Source: Welwitschia mirabilis (taxonomy: Eukaryota; Gnetophyta; Gnetopsida; Welwitschiales). Taken from it: a stretch of 41,067 bases of DNA. The notes under the pieces were generated by a model that had not been told where the DNA came from, ran no database searches, and saw only the letters and a program-made list of their open reading frames with translations. A program made the position numbers and the translations under genes. Below, piece after piece: positions 1-11,400 of this stretch. Position 1 is the stretch's first letter; each line of letters starts with the position of its first letter. The stretch covers positions 12,628,630-12,669,696 of the forward strand of contig JBOZIK010000001.1 of the NCBI GenBank assembly GCA_051453625.1, given 5' to 3'.

Positions 1-189
1 GATGTTAATCAGGGGAGCTATCCTCATATAGTTCTCCTGAGGTGTATCCTGTGGGTAATTAAAAGGTGATTATCTTAATCTTAATCTAATTGATCTGTTG
101 AAATGTTTAATTGTGTCTTATAAGTTAATTTTGTTTAATTTTAATTTAGGAAAAAAATTTACCCTATTTTATGTGCTTCTTAAGTCCAA

Positions 190-1020
190 CCCAAGTACGG
201 GTTGTGACATTTCACCTTGTTATGAAGAAGACTCATAATTGGGACTGTCTTGTTTGTCTCTATTAGGAACATTTTCTATTGACTTGATTGATGCATTAGA
301 TGCAAATCCTTTGTTTTTAAGCTTAGTTATCACTTTCTCTACCAATAATTTCTCTTCTTCTAATTTGACTAACAATTTAGGGTAACGAGTCTGAATATGA
401 TTGGACTCTTTACAATAGTAACATTTGCCAGGTAAGGTTAAGTAAACTACTTTTTGTATGTATTCCTTTTCTTTAGCTTTGAATTTGAGCCTTTCTAGGA
501 GAGGTTTATGCAACTCCAAAATAACACACACCCCTTTGGAAGGATGGGTTCAAAAACCCATATAAGATTCCATATCGATCACTTGTCATAATTGAGATGC
601 TAGAATACCAACATGAGCCACCAAATGAGGAGGAAGTTCTAAAAATTCAATCTATACTAGAATATTACTTCGACTTTTTGTTTCTGGATCAAAATTCTCC
701 ACCCACAATTTGAGAATAAGATAGGAACCGTAGACATTCCAAGTGAGCTGTTGTTTAACACAATCTGCTATTTCTTTAGTTTCAAAAGCAACTAGGAAAA
801 AACCCCTAGTTAGATTGGAGACAAGAGTGACATTGATATTTTTGAAACCCCATTGTTTCTGAATCCAGACTTGAAAAGCTCCCATAGATAGTATTTTCCC
901 AGTGAAGAAACCAATAGCATAAAGTTGCTTAAAAGTGTTGATAGTTTTATCATAGATATCTTTAGGAAATTCGAATTCAATAGTTAAAGGCTAGTTTTCC
1001 TCATCGATATTAGGTTCTTT
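190..1020 (-). pseudogene. LINE ORF1 relic (DUF4283 plus CCHC zinc knuckle)
   Basis: Read on the minus strand from about 1020 downwards, the translation carries features of the DUF4283 domain found in plant L1-type LINE ORF1 and gag-like proteins. There is an IEFEFPKDIYDKT start, then ILSMGAFQVWIQKQWGF, a GFFLVAFETKE strand, and WNVYGSYLILKLWVENFDPE. A CX2CX4H zinc knuckle follows at 423-382 (CYYCKESNH), but the last cysteine position reads Tyr. An in-frame stop lies before the domain (EEN*PLTIEF) and others separate it from the knuckle, so it is a dead copy. In intact elements this protein binds nucleic acid and packages the element RNA. No ORF2 follows within the window, because the element runs off the left edge. 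The family call is firm; the exact lineage is not. Confidence 0.75.
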
Positions 1021-1189
1021 GGAATTACCTGAAGCGTTTGCAGTTACTTATTGCATATTGAGTTCAAAGTTGACATGTGTTCAGTCTTATGTCTTTTGAA
1101 CGAATCTGCCGCACGCATTAAGTGCATTTGCTTCAAACTAGCTCTTACATCTGCAAGCACATCAATGATTTCTGCCAAAAAAACCGCTT

Positions 1190-1369
1190 CTTCTTTTTTT
1201 ATTCGTTTTATGCAATGCATGCATCAGATTTTTTTTTTTCCTTTTTAAGTCACCTTTCTCCGTGCACTTTTGCTTTTCTTGATTAAAGGCTTCTGGCTCC
1301 CCTGCATGCGCGAACTCCGCCAAACCTTGAGACATCCTTCCGACCTTCATCGCAGACGCTCACCACCTT
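1190..1369. other. Unassigned upstream spacer
   Basis: This stretch holds poly-T and poly-C/T tracts and only short antiparallel ORFs that shadow one another. No protein family was recognised. Confidence 0.4.
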
Positions 1370-1710
1370 TATGCTTAGAGACTCGGAGATGCTTGCTTGC
1401 TTAGAAGCTTGTTTAGAAACGTTCAAGAATCACAAACGATTAAGAAATCAAACTTGAGAATCAAAATCGCTTGCCACCTCTGCCCTCCGCTCAGAAACAT
1501 TCGTTCCTGTCTGCTCAGAAATGCTTGCCTCTGTCCGAACAGAAATGCCTTGCTCTTGTTCACTTAGAAACGCCTTGCCCCTTTACCCAATGCTTCGCTT
1601 AGAAATGCCTTGCTTAGAAATGCCTCGCCCTGCCCAAGAAACACCTTGCTCAAAATTGCCGTCACCCTAAAACACCTCGCTCAAAAAATGCTTTGTTCTG
1701 AAACGCTTTT
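1370..1710. repeat. Minisatellite-like degenerate repeat
   Basis: A short unit resembling CTTAGAAATGCCTTGC recurs many times with variation (gctcagaaatgcttgcc, cttagaaacgccttgcc, cttagaaatgcctcgcc, caagaaacaccttgctc). Spacing varies from roughly 16 to 35 bases. GC content is higher than in the flanks. It lies about 430-780 bases upstream of the RWD gene start codon, so it is either part of the promoter-proximal region or debris of an older LTR. No coding frame persists through it. Confidence 0.6.
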
Positions 1711-1750
1711 GCTTTCAAACCTATAGCGCGTGCATTGGTTTATAGTTCTT

Positions 1751-1760
1751 CTTATATATT
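1751..1760 (+). promoter_or_regulatory. Possible TATA box of the RWD gene
   Basis: A CTTATATATT string lies about 390 bases upstream of the ATG at 2146 in otherwise mixed sequence. It is a plausible TATA element, but AT-rich DNA yields such strings by chance. No transcript evidence is available here. Confidence 0.2.
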
Positions 1761-2145
1761 CAAGGTACACTCACCATAAGTTTTAAGCATTTCAAGAATA
1801 AGTCACGAATAATATTTAATTATTTAATGGCCGGCCTCAAGGCCCGCTGATAAATTTCATCCATTAACAAGTACAATTTCACATCCATCAAAAAAATAAT
1901 TTCCCATACATCAAAAAATATTATAATAATTTTACTTCCGAAAAGCAAATTTTAATGACTTCAGCTTAAAAATTCCGGACCAAATCAAAACTCTCAATGC
2001 AACCTCTTCGACAGCTACGCCATCAGCTTAAAAATCGAGTTATAAACCCCTTCATAAAGGTAACCTGTCCTCCTACGTACTGCAAAATCTGGGTTCTTAC
2101 CATTGCACAATTGCAATTTGTGAATACGGTTTTTCATTCGCAATA

Positions 2146-2167
2146 ATGTCTTCTACCGAAATTCAAG
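2146..2167 (+). CDS. RWD-domain protein, exon 1 (start codon)
   Basis: The ATG at 2146 opens MSSTEIQ plus one base (G), followed by the donor GTACGTG at 2168. The next exon begins AG, so the split codon becomes GAG (Glu) and the reading continues as ENREAQSEEMQALQAIY. This start was chosen because it is the ATG directly upstream of a good donor whose phase fits exon 2, and because RWD proteins usually begin a few residues before the E..AL.AIY motif. RNF14-type proteins have a comparable short start before REAQ. The 89-base intron 1 contains a long poly-T run just before its acceptor, typical of plant introns. Confidence 0.7.
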
Positions 2168-2256
2168 GTACGTGTTAAGATGGTAAATTTAGGCAATTAT
2201 TTTCTGGCCATTTTTTGGGGTTTTTTTTTTTTTAATGACATGAAACGTCTATGCAG

Positions 2257-2348
2257 AGAACAGGGAGGCACAAAGCGAGGAGATGCAGGCCTTACAGGCT
2301 ATATATGAAAATGATTGTACAATTTCGAGTGATCATTTTTTCTGCAAG
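2257..2348 (+). CDS. RWD-domain protein, exon 2 (first half of RWD)
   Basis: The acceptor ATGCAG at 2251-2256 and the donor AAG|GTTTTTCC at 2349 bound a 92-base exon ending in phase 0. It encodes residues 8-38. QSEEMQALQAIYEND is the classical opening helix of an RWD domain (E..AL.AIY), and the exon ends in DHFFCK, the start of the first beta strand. IMPACT/YIH1 has a very similar helix and an FC.I strand; RNF14 shares REAQ...AL.SIY. RWD domains bind partner proteins; in IMPACT/YIH1 the RWD contacts GCN1 and so dampens GCN2 stress signalling, and in RNF14 it helps recruit targets. Which role applies depends on C-terminal domains not visible here. Confidence 0.85.
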
Positions 2349-3165
2349 GTTTTTCCATAAGAATTATACACAGTCCTTCATTTGAAACGATATCTTCACT
2401 TAAGTACATGAACGATCTCAGGCAATCAAACTCTTGAAAAGATTTTTGAGAGGGAAAATCATGTCTTTTGTAGTACACTTCTATAGACCACGTCCGCTTC
2501 TTTTTTCAGGTTGACAAATGCTCTTTAGTAACGAAGAATGATCGCTATTAAAAATTGAAAGTTGCCAGGTATTGAATTCCCTATACATTCTGGAAGCTTA
2601 TCTCGCTTCACGAGAAATGCATAGTAGTGAGGTAAACTACCAACTGAAAACAGCAAATCCAAGACAATATGACCGAACAAAGATTGAGAAGGAACGGAGT
2701 TGAAAGTAACACAAAGAGATCTTGCTATCACCTTAGATGTCTTTTATATCTATCACCGTACAGGCCGCTGTATTCAAACGATGTATGCAATATTTTGTCA
2801 ATATCCATCTAATATGCTTGCAATACTTTGTTTTGCCCAGTTGAGTCTTTTCAGTGATCGAGGTACTTAATGGAATCTGATAAAAAAGATAGAAAGTTTA
2901 AGCATCACTTGTATTTCTCTAATTGAGGAGGCCTTGTTAACGTCTCATTGGGTTTCTGGAAATGTAGAACTTTCGCAACTCAATGCATTCTTCTTCCCAC
3001 TCTTGCAACACAAAATGTAATTTTACGTAATGTGCTTTCATACCTAATGGAATGTCAGCATGTGTGTGAGCAAAGATTGCACTCTAGCTATCACTAAAGA
3101 TTATGAGTTATCCTCATAAATGCCTAACCCTTCCATGAAACCTTTGAGCCACATTCATTCTTTAC
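2349..3165. other. Start of intron 2, no gene seen
   Basis: Single-copy-looking AT-rich sequence. The short minus-strand ORF at 2525-2731 has no recognisable motif. Confidence 0.4.
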
Positions 3166-3570
3166 CACCCTATGAAGTAGCAATGAAACTTCTAGGTCAT
3201 CAAGGTGCTATGAGTGCTTTTGAGCAAGTGTAAGCCATCATAAGTCACCATCGTCCCCTAGGTGGTTGTTAAACAAAACCTTTCATAGTGTGTGATCCAC
3301 AGAGTAGCGTGTATTACATAGACATATAGATGCACATGCACGTCCACACGCACCAAAAAGGAAAGCTTTAAAAAATTGATATTTAAAATTGATATTTTTA
3401 GAAGTATGTCCTACTAACAAGGACATGTGAAGTAGCAATGAAACTTTCAGGCTACCTAAAATGTCTTATGAGTGCTCCCAAGTTGGTTTGAGGCATCATA
3501 AGTCATCACGGTTTCCTAAGTGGTTGTTAAACAAAGCACTTCATACTCCTTGGTCCACAGCTATTAAGAG
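3165..3570. repeat. Local direct duplication, about 255-base period
   Basis: The segment near 3171-3305 (gaagtagcaatgaaactt... then cataagtcacc, then ggtggttgttaaacaaa, then gatccacag) recurs near 3429-3560 with the same landmarks in the same order. The second copy has scattered substitutions and small indels. About 120 bases of unrelated sequence, including an acac/caca-rich stretch, separates the copies. No open frame runs through either copy. Confidence 0.75.
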
Positions 3571-3849
3571 ACATATGTAGAATTGGAAAGAGAAAATGAT
3601 ACCCAACAAACATATGGGGGTAGATGGCAAAAGACATCTAAACGATGCTTGTTTCTTTATTTATCTTTCCTAAAAATACTACACTGGCAATTATTTGTGG
3701 GCTAGTCAAATTAATCAGAAAACATTTATTAAAACTCCAAGCGAGTTCTAGGCATGACAATCACACAAAGCAAAAGAGAGAATTCAAAATAAACACTGGA
3801 AATTCCAGTGGGAAATCAAGGCAAAAAACGTCTGTTTGGTGTCAACCCA

Positions 3850-4450
3850 ACCCTTAGATGTTGGGGGTTCCCTCTTTCTGTTTTCAGGTCATATCCTGCC
3901 TTTCTCCTACTATCCCATTAACTTTTCTACTTCCCCATAATTCCTTCTGCTTCCCCCATCGCTTCTTTTGTCCTTTTTTATCCCTTCCTCCTTCCCTTTT
4001 TCTTTCTTCCCTTCCTTCTCATCCTTGTCTCATGAATTCCATGCCTTGGGCATGGGAGAAACCCTAGTCCCTCCTCCAGACTTCAACTTTTGCCTGTTCC
4101 TCAACTTTAAAGACTTGCATCATCTCTGGTCATAAATTTTGCACCAGCTCGAGCTTCTTTAGTTTAGTGCTTTGCTTTTAGTCAGAGTCTTCAACCTCCT
4201 AACTCCACGTGAAGACCTCATCTAGCAACATCATCCAACCAGGATCCCCTTTTTCACATCATCCCCCTTACTTCCCTTTTCATATTCTATTTGGGCTCCA
4301 GATTCCATGCCTAGGTTGTGGAATCCAACATCTTCCATGCCTTGGGCATGGAATTCCCCTCTAGGCTTCCTTCATCCTCAACTAGATGCTAGTCTCAAAT
4401 AGCTCACAGGAAGAAACATTAGATGATAACCCCCGTTCAACAACTTGGAA
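3850..4450. repeat. Dispersed pyrimidine-rich hairpin repeat, copy A
   Basis: A pyrimidine-rich tract (about 3890-4025) is followed by short inverted repeats at 4038-4056, 4302-4324 and 4333-4353. The last has a perfect nine-base stem (TTCCATGCC, loop TTG, GGCATGGAA). The same order of landmarks occurs in copy B near 26018-26710: pyrimidine tract, hairpin, ccctagtccctcctccag, gctttgctttcagt-like string, gaagacctcat, second hairpin group, then ctagatg.tagtctca. The ORF at 3858-4067 is a low-complexity Ser/Pro/Phe reading of the pyrimidine tract and is not a gene. The element type is unknown. Confidence 0.7.
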
Positions 4451-5610
4451 CCAATTATTAAAAAGGTGCCTATTCGTAGCGCCAACTTAATGAAGCTAAC
4501 TTTTCTTGAGTCTTGTTGACTTTTTTTGCTAACTAATATATGACTAATAGTCAATTTTTTTGGCCTACTTTTGCAGACTTTTACTAAGTCTTAAAAAGTC
4601 TTCAAACATTTAAATTGTTTTGTTGGTATTGATTGTGAAATGCAAATCTAATCAATGTAGTATTTTTAGGCCTACATAGGACAAATTCAATTGCAAATGT
4701 TATGCATTTACAGTATGTTATTATATGAACTAATTCATTGATTTATATTGATTTATTAAAAACTATTTATGTGACATGGTTTTCAAGGTGATTGTAATCC
4801 TTATATTAAATGAGAAAATCATAGAGTCTTCCAAGGAAAAATAACATAAATTCTCCTAGTTAATATAACCTTCTTGTTCAAGAAATGGATTTATACTCAA
4901 TTTTTACATCTGATTCAAGTTTATATAATAGTTTTATGAAAAAGAAGACACAAAACTAATTGGAATTGCTTTATGACAAAAAAGGAAAAAAAGAAAAAAA
5001 ATGCTAGACATATGTTTGTTGGAGCTTCATTTCATACACTTTTGATGTTCGTTTTATGTTTGATTATGATACATTCCCTAGATGTTTTAATGATATTTGG
5101 AAGTAGGTTAGCAAACTATATATTCTGTTTTGTATGTGCTTTAAGTTAAGATTTGATGTCTTTCAGTTATCTGCTGTTTTACACAGGATTTGCCTATACA
5201 AAAGTTATGCAAAATGTAGTTGGAAGTAGTTTTGCTGTAGACACATGACAATTGGTGATTAGCTATTGAGTTTAGGCTGTTTTGTTGTTTGGGGCCTGAT
5301 GTTTTTGAGCGAAGAATGACATGATGTAATCATTCTTGGTATCTTTGGCACTTCTTGGTTGACAGGAAAAAAGGAGTTAGCAAGAACCATCGTTTCAAGA
5401 ATTCTTGATCTTGTTTCTTGTTCTATTATTTTTATAGTGCTCTGTTTTTTCACTCTGTTTTATCAGTAGGTTCTTGAATTCGAAGAAATGAGTATTTGGA
5501 TTCCATTAATGCTAATCGTAGCAGCTCAGTGGAAACTATCTTTCTGTTCAATTGATGTTACTTCATTGTTGATAACTCTACAGGTCTTTATTTGTCTAGT
5601 TATTTGCAAT
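4451..5610. other. Intron sequence without recognisable features
   Basis: AT-rich DNA with scattered short ORFs lacking motifs. The ORFs starting at 5259 and 5488 are short or run into the assembly gap. Confidence 0.4.
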
Positions 5611-5710
5611 NNNNNNNNNNNNNNNNNNNNNNNNNNNNNNNNNNNNNNNNNNNNNNNNNNNNNNNNNNNNNNNNNNNNNNNNNNNNNNNNNNNNNNNNNN
5701 NNNNNNNNNN
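5611..5710. other. Assembly gap (100 N)
   Basis: One hundred undetermined bases; the round number suggests a scaffold join of unknown size. ORFs that cross it are artefacts. Confidence 0.98.
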
Positions 5711-7560
5711 TAAATTTTGATACTATGAATTGGGAAGATTTTATAAAGGGGTTTATAACCATAGAGCAAGGAATCCTCTTATAAGATATTATGCTTACGA
5801 ATTCTAACATCGTAAGAGAGTTAAAGAAAAGTCTAGTTCCAGAGATTTTTTCATGGATGAAACAAATAGTTTCAAGATTAAGGGAATTTAAAAGTTCTAA
5901 AGAATCTATGACACCATCACCTATCTTAGTAGAAAAGGAAAAAAGTCCTTGGAGACTAAAATAATGTAGGCTTAATAAAGATAGTTCTAGTTGCTATAGA
6001 AAATAGTCTAGCTACACTTAGAATTAAAATAAACATAAAAGCAATTGGAACAGAACTAACAAGAGGATAAACAACAAATTAAAAAAAGATTTAAATTATA
6101 AAAACAACTACTTGTTGTGAAGATGAGTGGTGATGGACAGGGAAGAATTTTTGAAGAAAACATAGACTTAAATAGAGAAGTCCATAATATTAAAGAAAAA
6201 TTATAAATAGTAGAAATGTAGATCACTACTCTTTTGGACTTTAATCCCAAAGATCAAAGGTTTAAAACAATTTTGAGATTTCTTTTTAAAAATTACAATA
6301 GGAAGAAGATCCACAGTAGAATATTATCCAAAAAAATAGAAATAATTGATTATTTGTATAGATATTTTAATGAATATGATAGAAAATTCCATTCAAAGAA
6401 AGAGTCTTCTTTTTTGAAAAAGTTCAATAGGAACTAGAAGATGACAAGAAAGATAATGTGATATTATCTTAGCAAATTAAACAATTAATTAAGGAAAAGA
6501 AGTAATGGAAACATGAAAAATAAAATATCCTTATTCAAATAGAAACATTAAGATGTAAGGCCATATTACTTATTTTCTATTCTAAAGATTTTTCTATTAT
6601 TCTAAGAAATGTTGCAGAAAGGTCATTGCAATAATTTTATTTATTAGAAATAAAAAATTAATTATTATAGAAAAAAAGAATAACTACTCAAAGAAAATTA
6701 TAAATTATGAAGATACTTAAAAAAATTGTCCATGTTTGAGTGAGATTGTGTTTTTGCAAGAAGAATGGAAAATCCATATCTCTAAACTTTAATTGATCTT
6801 TTTGTTGAATTTTCTAAACAATCTAAGGTAGAAATCACAAAGTTAAGAAGAGGGGCATGGTCAGTTTTTACCTTTCATTCCTTATTCCAAAATAGATAAA
6901 GGAGATTGATAAAAAAACTAATTATTAAACAAATAAATGAAATGCAGGATCTAGTAAATTTTGTAGGAAACTATTTTAAGGAAGTAAGAATATCAGAAGC
7001 TGAGTTACTAAGCTAGAGAGAGTCACCAATAATTTTGAGAAAGCTAGCTAAAGATTGGTAGTAGTATTCAGTAATATGAACTAACTAATTACTTGACATC
7101 TTGAAGTGATAAATGTAACCGTATTTGACACTAATCTTAGAGGCTTATATAGCTAAGAAAAAAGTAGAGGCATAATAATTAGATCTGCTAAGTCACATGA
7201 CATTGGAAAAGACATTTCTTTCATTCCTCCATCTAAAGTAGCTCTAACAATCAAATTGAAAAAAGAAGGTGGAGGGCAACAAACTTTGATCACTATAGAT
7301 AAATCAGAGGGACATCTTAATTTAAGTAGGAAATAAATTAAAATATAGAGAAAGGAATTGAATCAAATTGAAAGAGACACTAAACTTGCTAAGAAAATAT
7401 AAGTAGAAGAAATCTATAAATCTAGAGAAGAAACAAAACTAACATCCTTTCTTGAACCAAAAAAGAAAAGAAAATATGTAAAAAGGAAATCTCAAGAAAG
7501 AGCTGAATGTTAATATGTAAATTACAATATTTTTAATATAAATTATTGTTTTCATGTATG
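5711..7560 (+). pseudogene. Unrecognised decayed coding block, very AT-rich
   Basis: The + strand keeps stretches of protein-like reading between stops: NFDTMNWEDFIKGFITIEQG near the left edge, a charged stretch at 6234-6437 (ILRFLFKNYNRKKIHSRILS), and a more convincing segment near 7170-7510. That last segment reads SAKSHDIGKDISFIPPSKVA, then a Lys/Glu-rich portion ending KKKRKYVKRKSQERAEC. The composition looks like an old mobile-element ORF decayed by G-to-A and C-to-T change, with a basic tail that could be nuclear or nucleic-acid binding. No reverse transcriptase, integrase, protease or transposase motif was seen, so no family is assigned. Confidence 0.4.
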
Positions 7561-8520
7561 TTTTTCTACTTTTTAATTTTTCTCTTAAAAATCATAATTG
7601 CATGAGGACACGTGAAAGCTCAAGTCTAGGGGAATAATAAATATTAAATAATAATTTTATTTTATTTATTTTGATCATGATATTCAAAAATTTAGATTAA
7701 TTAATAGTAGTTATAAAGAGTCACTATGTATATCTATGGCCATTTGCATTGTTATTTTTTATGTCTTGTGAGAAACTGGAAATGAGAAAAGATAAGAAGC
7801 AGGAAGCACCCAAACATCTATAAGAAGGAACAAGTAGTCTAAAGAATAAAAGCAAGAAAAGATACAAGGAATCTATTACTAAAAGGAATCACTCATATAC
7901 ATTTCTAAAGCTCTAAAGGAGGAGAATAAAGTATTTACTACTAAGAGCTCTTTATAGCATGAATAATTTTCCCTTTTTTTTTTTTGGTAACAATCTGTGA
8001 TACCCTCTCTTTTCTTATCCTAACTATATTTTTTCCTTTTTTTCTCTTCCTTCCTTCTTTAATATTATCATCTAATAAACACAATGGAACCTAGGATCAA
8101 ATTTTACTTATTCCTTTATTAACATTTCTATATTCTCAGAAAAAAGATCATATTAATATTATATATTTACCTATAATTAATTTCAAGATTATTCTAGTTT
8201 ACAAATAGTAGGGATGTTATAATTTTGGGTCCTCCATTTGTTCCTAGTTTTTTGTCACATAAAAGATATCTTATGAATAGTTAAGAAGATGTAAATTTGT
8301 TATAAACATATATGGATAAGTTTAAGGATAGCAAAAAATGTGGTGAATAGTTCCTAAGAAACAATCAAGGATACTTGGAAAAAAGATTAAGGGGCTCCTA
8401 AAAAGGGCAAAAAATAAACTAGATGGATTGGCTCACTTGGAACTACAAGGATCTAGTATCCCCCTTATAAAAACAAGACTCAAAGAGATTTAATTAGTAA
8501 CACAACATAAATTTAGTCTA
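7561..8520. other. AT-rich spacer
   Basis: No recognisable coding sequence. A poly-T run sits near 7973-7985. The right end may include the decayed 5' part of the following LINE. Confidence 0.35.
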
Positions 8521-11400
8521 TCTATAGGAGATGAAACTTCAACAACATAAAATTAAGTTATTTTTAGTAGCACTGGAATAATTTCATCATGATAGAATAA
8601 GGAAATTTAGGAGGTATTAAGATCCTAACAAAAAAAAAGCAAAATTAATTCATAGTAGTAGACACCATCTAACTATTTATCTTAAAGAGGAAGGTTGGAT
8701 CATAAAAAATGTGTATAGCCCATAGAACAATATAGATAAAGCCTTAATGCTGAATAAGTTGCTAAACTTAGTCAAGAATAAAGCTAAATGGGTAGTCGTT
8801 AGCAACTTTAACCAGTGCCTTTATAGATGGGAAAAAACATGGGGTAAAATTTGAAACAACAAGGGAGTTGAGATTCTTAAGGACCTAATGGCAAAATAAA
8901 ACTTTTCGGATATCCTAATTATAGGATGCAAATTTACATGGTCCAATAGAAGAACTAGAGGTAACCAAATAATGTCCCGAATCGACAAGATCTTAATGGA
9001 AAAAGACATAACCACAATGACAATTAAGGCTTAGGATCTAAAGAAAATAGTTTTGGACCATAATCAAATTTAGAATTGGCATAATGATGACCCCTAAATC
9101 ACCCTTCATGATGAAGTGGCTCATGATGGAGGAAATTAGGAGCATAGTAGAAAATGTGTGGGATTAATATGATGGTACCCTACTAATCACTTCTCATTAT
9201 GAGGGCTTAAACACTCTCAAGGCTTATCTTAAGGATTAGAGATAGAAAGATAGAGATAGATTTGAGTCTAAAAGCGAGTTGGATTAAGATTATAGGAGAT
9301 TCAAATAGAGTAGAAACATGGATAATACCAAGATAATCTATGGATTAAAGAGTATAAATGACTATTAGAATTACAATAAATAACCTCAGATGAAGAACAT
9401 TACTAGAGGAAAAGGTCCAAAATCAAGTGGCTAAAAGAAGGGTACATGCATATTAAATTATTTTTTCATTAGTCTAATCAACATAGAATAGATAACAGAA
9501 TTAAGAACCTTATTATTAGATCCAAGTGCTCGAAGATGAAGAGTACATCACTGCAGAAATGTAGTTCTACCTTATAAACACTAGGGAATGGGAGGATATC
9601 ACCCCCAAATTTATTTAGGTAAAAAAGAGAATTTCACATGAGGACAATGCTAGGTTAAATAAGTTGATAGGGAAAGAAGAATTACATACAACAATTCAAT
9701 TGATGAAAAATAACAAAGACCCCTGTTCAAGTCAGTGGCTAATAGAATTATTCAAGGCATATTTCTTTTTTATAAGGGATAAATTTCATGATGTCACGCA
9801 AGACATCTTTAATAATAAGTGCATTCTAATCAAGATGAAAAAGATCAAGGTAGTCTTTATACCAAAAAGAATGAGATGCCAATAAATCAGAGGATTATAA
9901 AACTTTAGGAATATGTAATGTGACACATAAAATCTTCATAAAAATAAGGTAGGCCTATCACTTCCTTGCTGTCCAAGGCGATCTTCAGGATCGAATTAGG
10001 CTTCATCCGATCCAGATATATTTAAGACCAAATTCTTTTAACTCATGAGATCATTCATTCAGTTAAGAAATATAAGTTTCCTTTACTTCTTACTAAGCTA
10101 GACATAGCAAAAGCATATGATTCTTTGGGCTAGAGAGCCTTAAAAATCATCTTAAGAAAACTTGGTTTCAATTATAATATCATTAATCTATGGCTAGATA
10201 AATAAGCTTGAATTGACTTCTTTGTAGAGGTAAATAGTAGCAGATTAGAATTCTTCTCTATAGGATGCAGGCTAAGGTGAGGGAACCCCTTATTCCCCTA
10301 CCTTATTTTATTCATAATGAATGTTTTGCATGGAATGCTCAAAAGGAATCGAGTCTTGGTGATAAAAATAGGAAGCCAAGAATTCATCAATAATTACTAT
10401 GTAGATGATATAATCATAATGACTTTATCCTTTAGTTAATAAGCCAAAGACATCAAAGATATAATGAACCTTTTTGCCAAAGCAACAAGACTCAAGACTA
10501 ACTAGAACAAGTCCAGAATAAATATTATTGATAGAAATATTAGAAAGAGAGGAAATATCATTAGAATATTAGAAGCCAAGCTAGGAGATCTACAAGGAAT
10601 GTATCTAGGGATTCCTCTTAGAAACTGACATAAATCCCTAAGCTAAAGCTTCATTTTGGAAAAAAAAATTCAGAAGAAATGCAATACTAGGTTAAATAAA
10701 TTTCTCTTCTCTAAAGTAAATATCACCTTAGAAAACATCTACCTAATTGATTTATTTAGATATATAGCCTTCATTATCACCCCCACAAGTTCATAATAAA
10801 AAAATTCAACAAGATGCTGGAGGAGTTCATCTGATCTGAGGTAAGGATAAAAACCACATCCAACTTTGCAAATGGGTTCTTATGATAAGAGCTAAGGATG
10901 TAGGAGATTGGGGAATACATAAAATTGAATAATACTCACTCATAGGAGCTTATAAAATTATTACGAGATTACTTGCTAGAGGACAACCTTGGAATGACCT
11001 CATTTATCACAAATACCCATCATGAATAACAAGTGGATGGGAGCCATACCTTTGGAAGCATTTATCAATATCCAAAAGAGAATTAATTAAATTAGGCACA
11101 TTTAATAAAGACACAATAAAATCCGTATTTATTAAAAAAATGGCAAAGACGAAGTAAGAAATAGATTATGACAAGGGTAAATCTATGATAAAATTAAAAA
11201 TCTTTGTTGGCTTAAGGACCATAATAGACTCTTAACAAAAGATCAACTTATCAAACAAGGCATGCAAGTTTTCCCTATGTGTCCTATCTACCAGTCACAT
11301 CAGGAAGATAATCACCATCTCTTTCATAAATGCAAATGGAGTACAAGCTTATCATATTTAATAACAAGTTACTACATGATGAGATAGGAAACTACACGAT
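8520..11400 (+). pseudogene. LINE ORF2 relic (endonuclease plus reverse transcriptase), element 1
   Basis: Read on the + strand with frame changes and many stops, the block keeps landmarks in the order of a plant L1-type ORF2. An endonuclease part has ALMLNKLLNLV...WVVVSNFNQCL (family: GDFN) and then CKFTWSNRR with IMSRIDKILMEKD (8930-9010). A linker contains ELHTTIQLMKNNKDPCSSQW and VVFIPKR (9664-9880; family: P.P.DG and LIPK). The polymerase core has TKLDIAKAYDSLG near 10095, GCRLR*GNPLFPYL near 10265, YVDD at 10398-10409, and GMYLGIPLRN near 10600. The catalytic YVDD is intact, but tens of stops make it inactive. No zf-RVT or 3' terminus could be placed with confidence. Confidence 0.85.

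Noticed and set aside
3858-4067. 69-residue Ser/Pro/Phe-rich ORF
   Set aside because: Low-complexity reading of the pyrimidine tract of the hairpin repeat.
5488-5810. Opposed ORFs of 94 and 98 residues
   Set aside because: Both run through the 100-base assembly gap.
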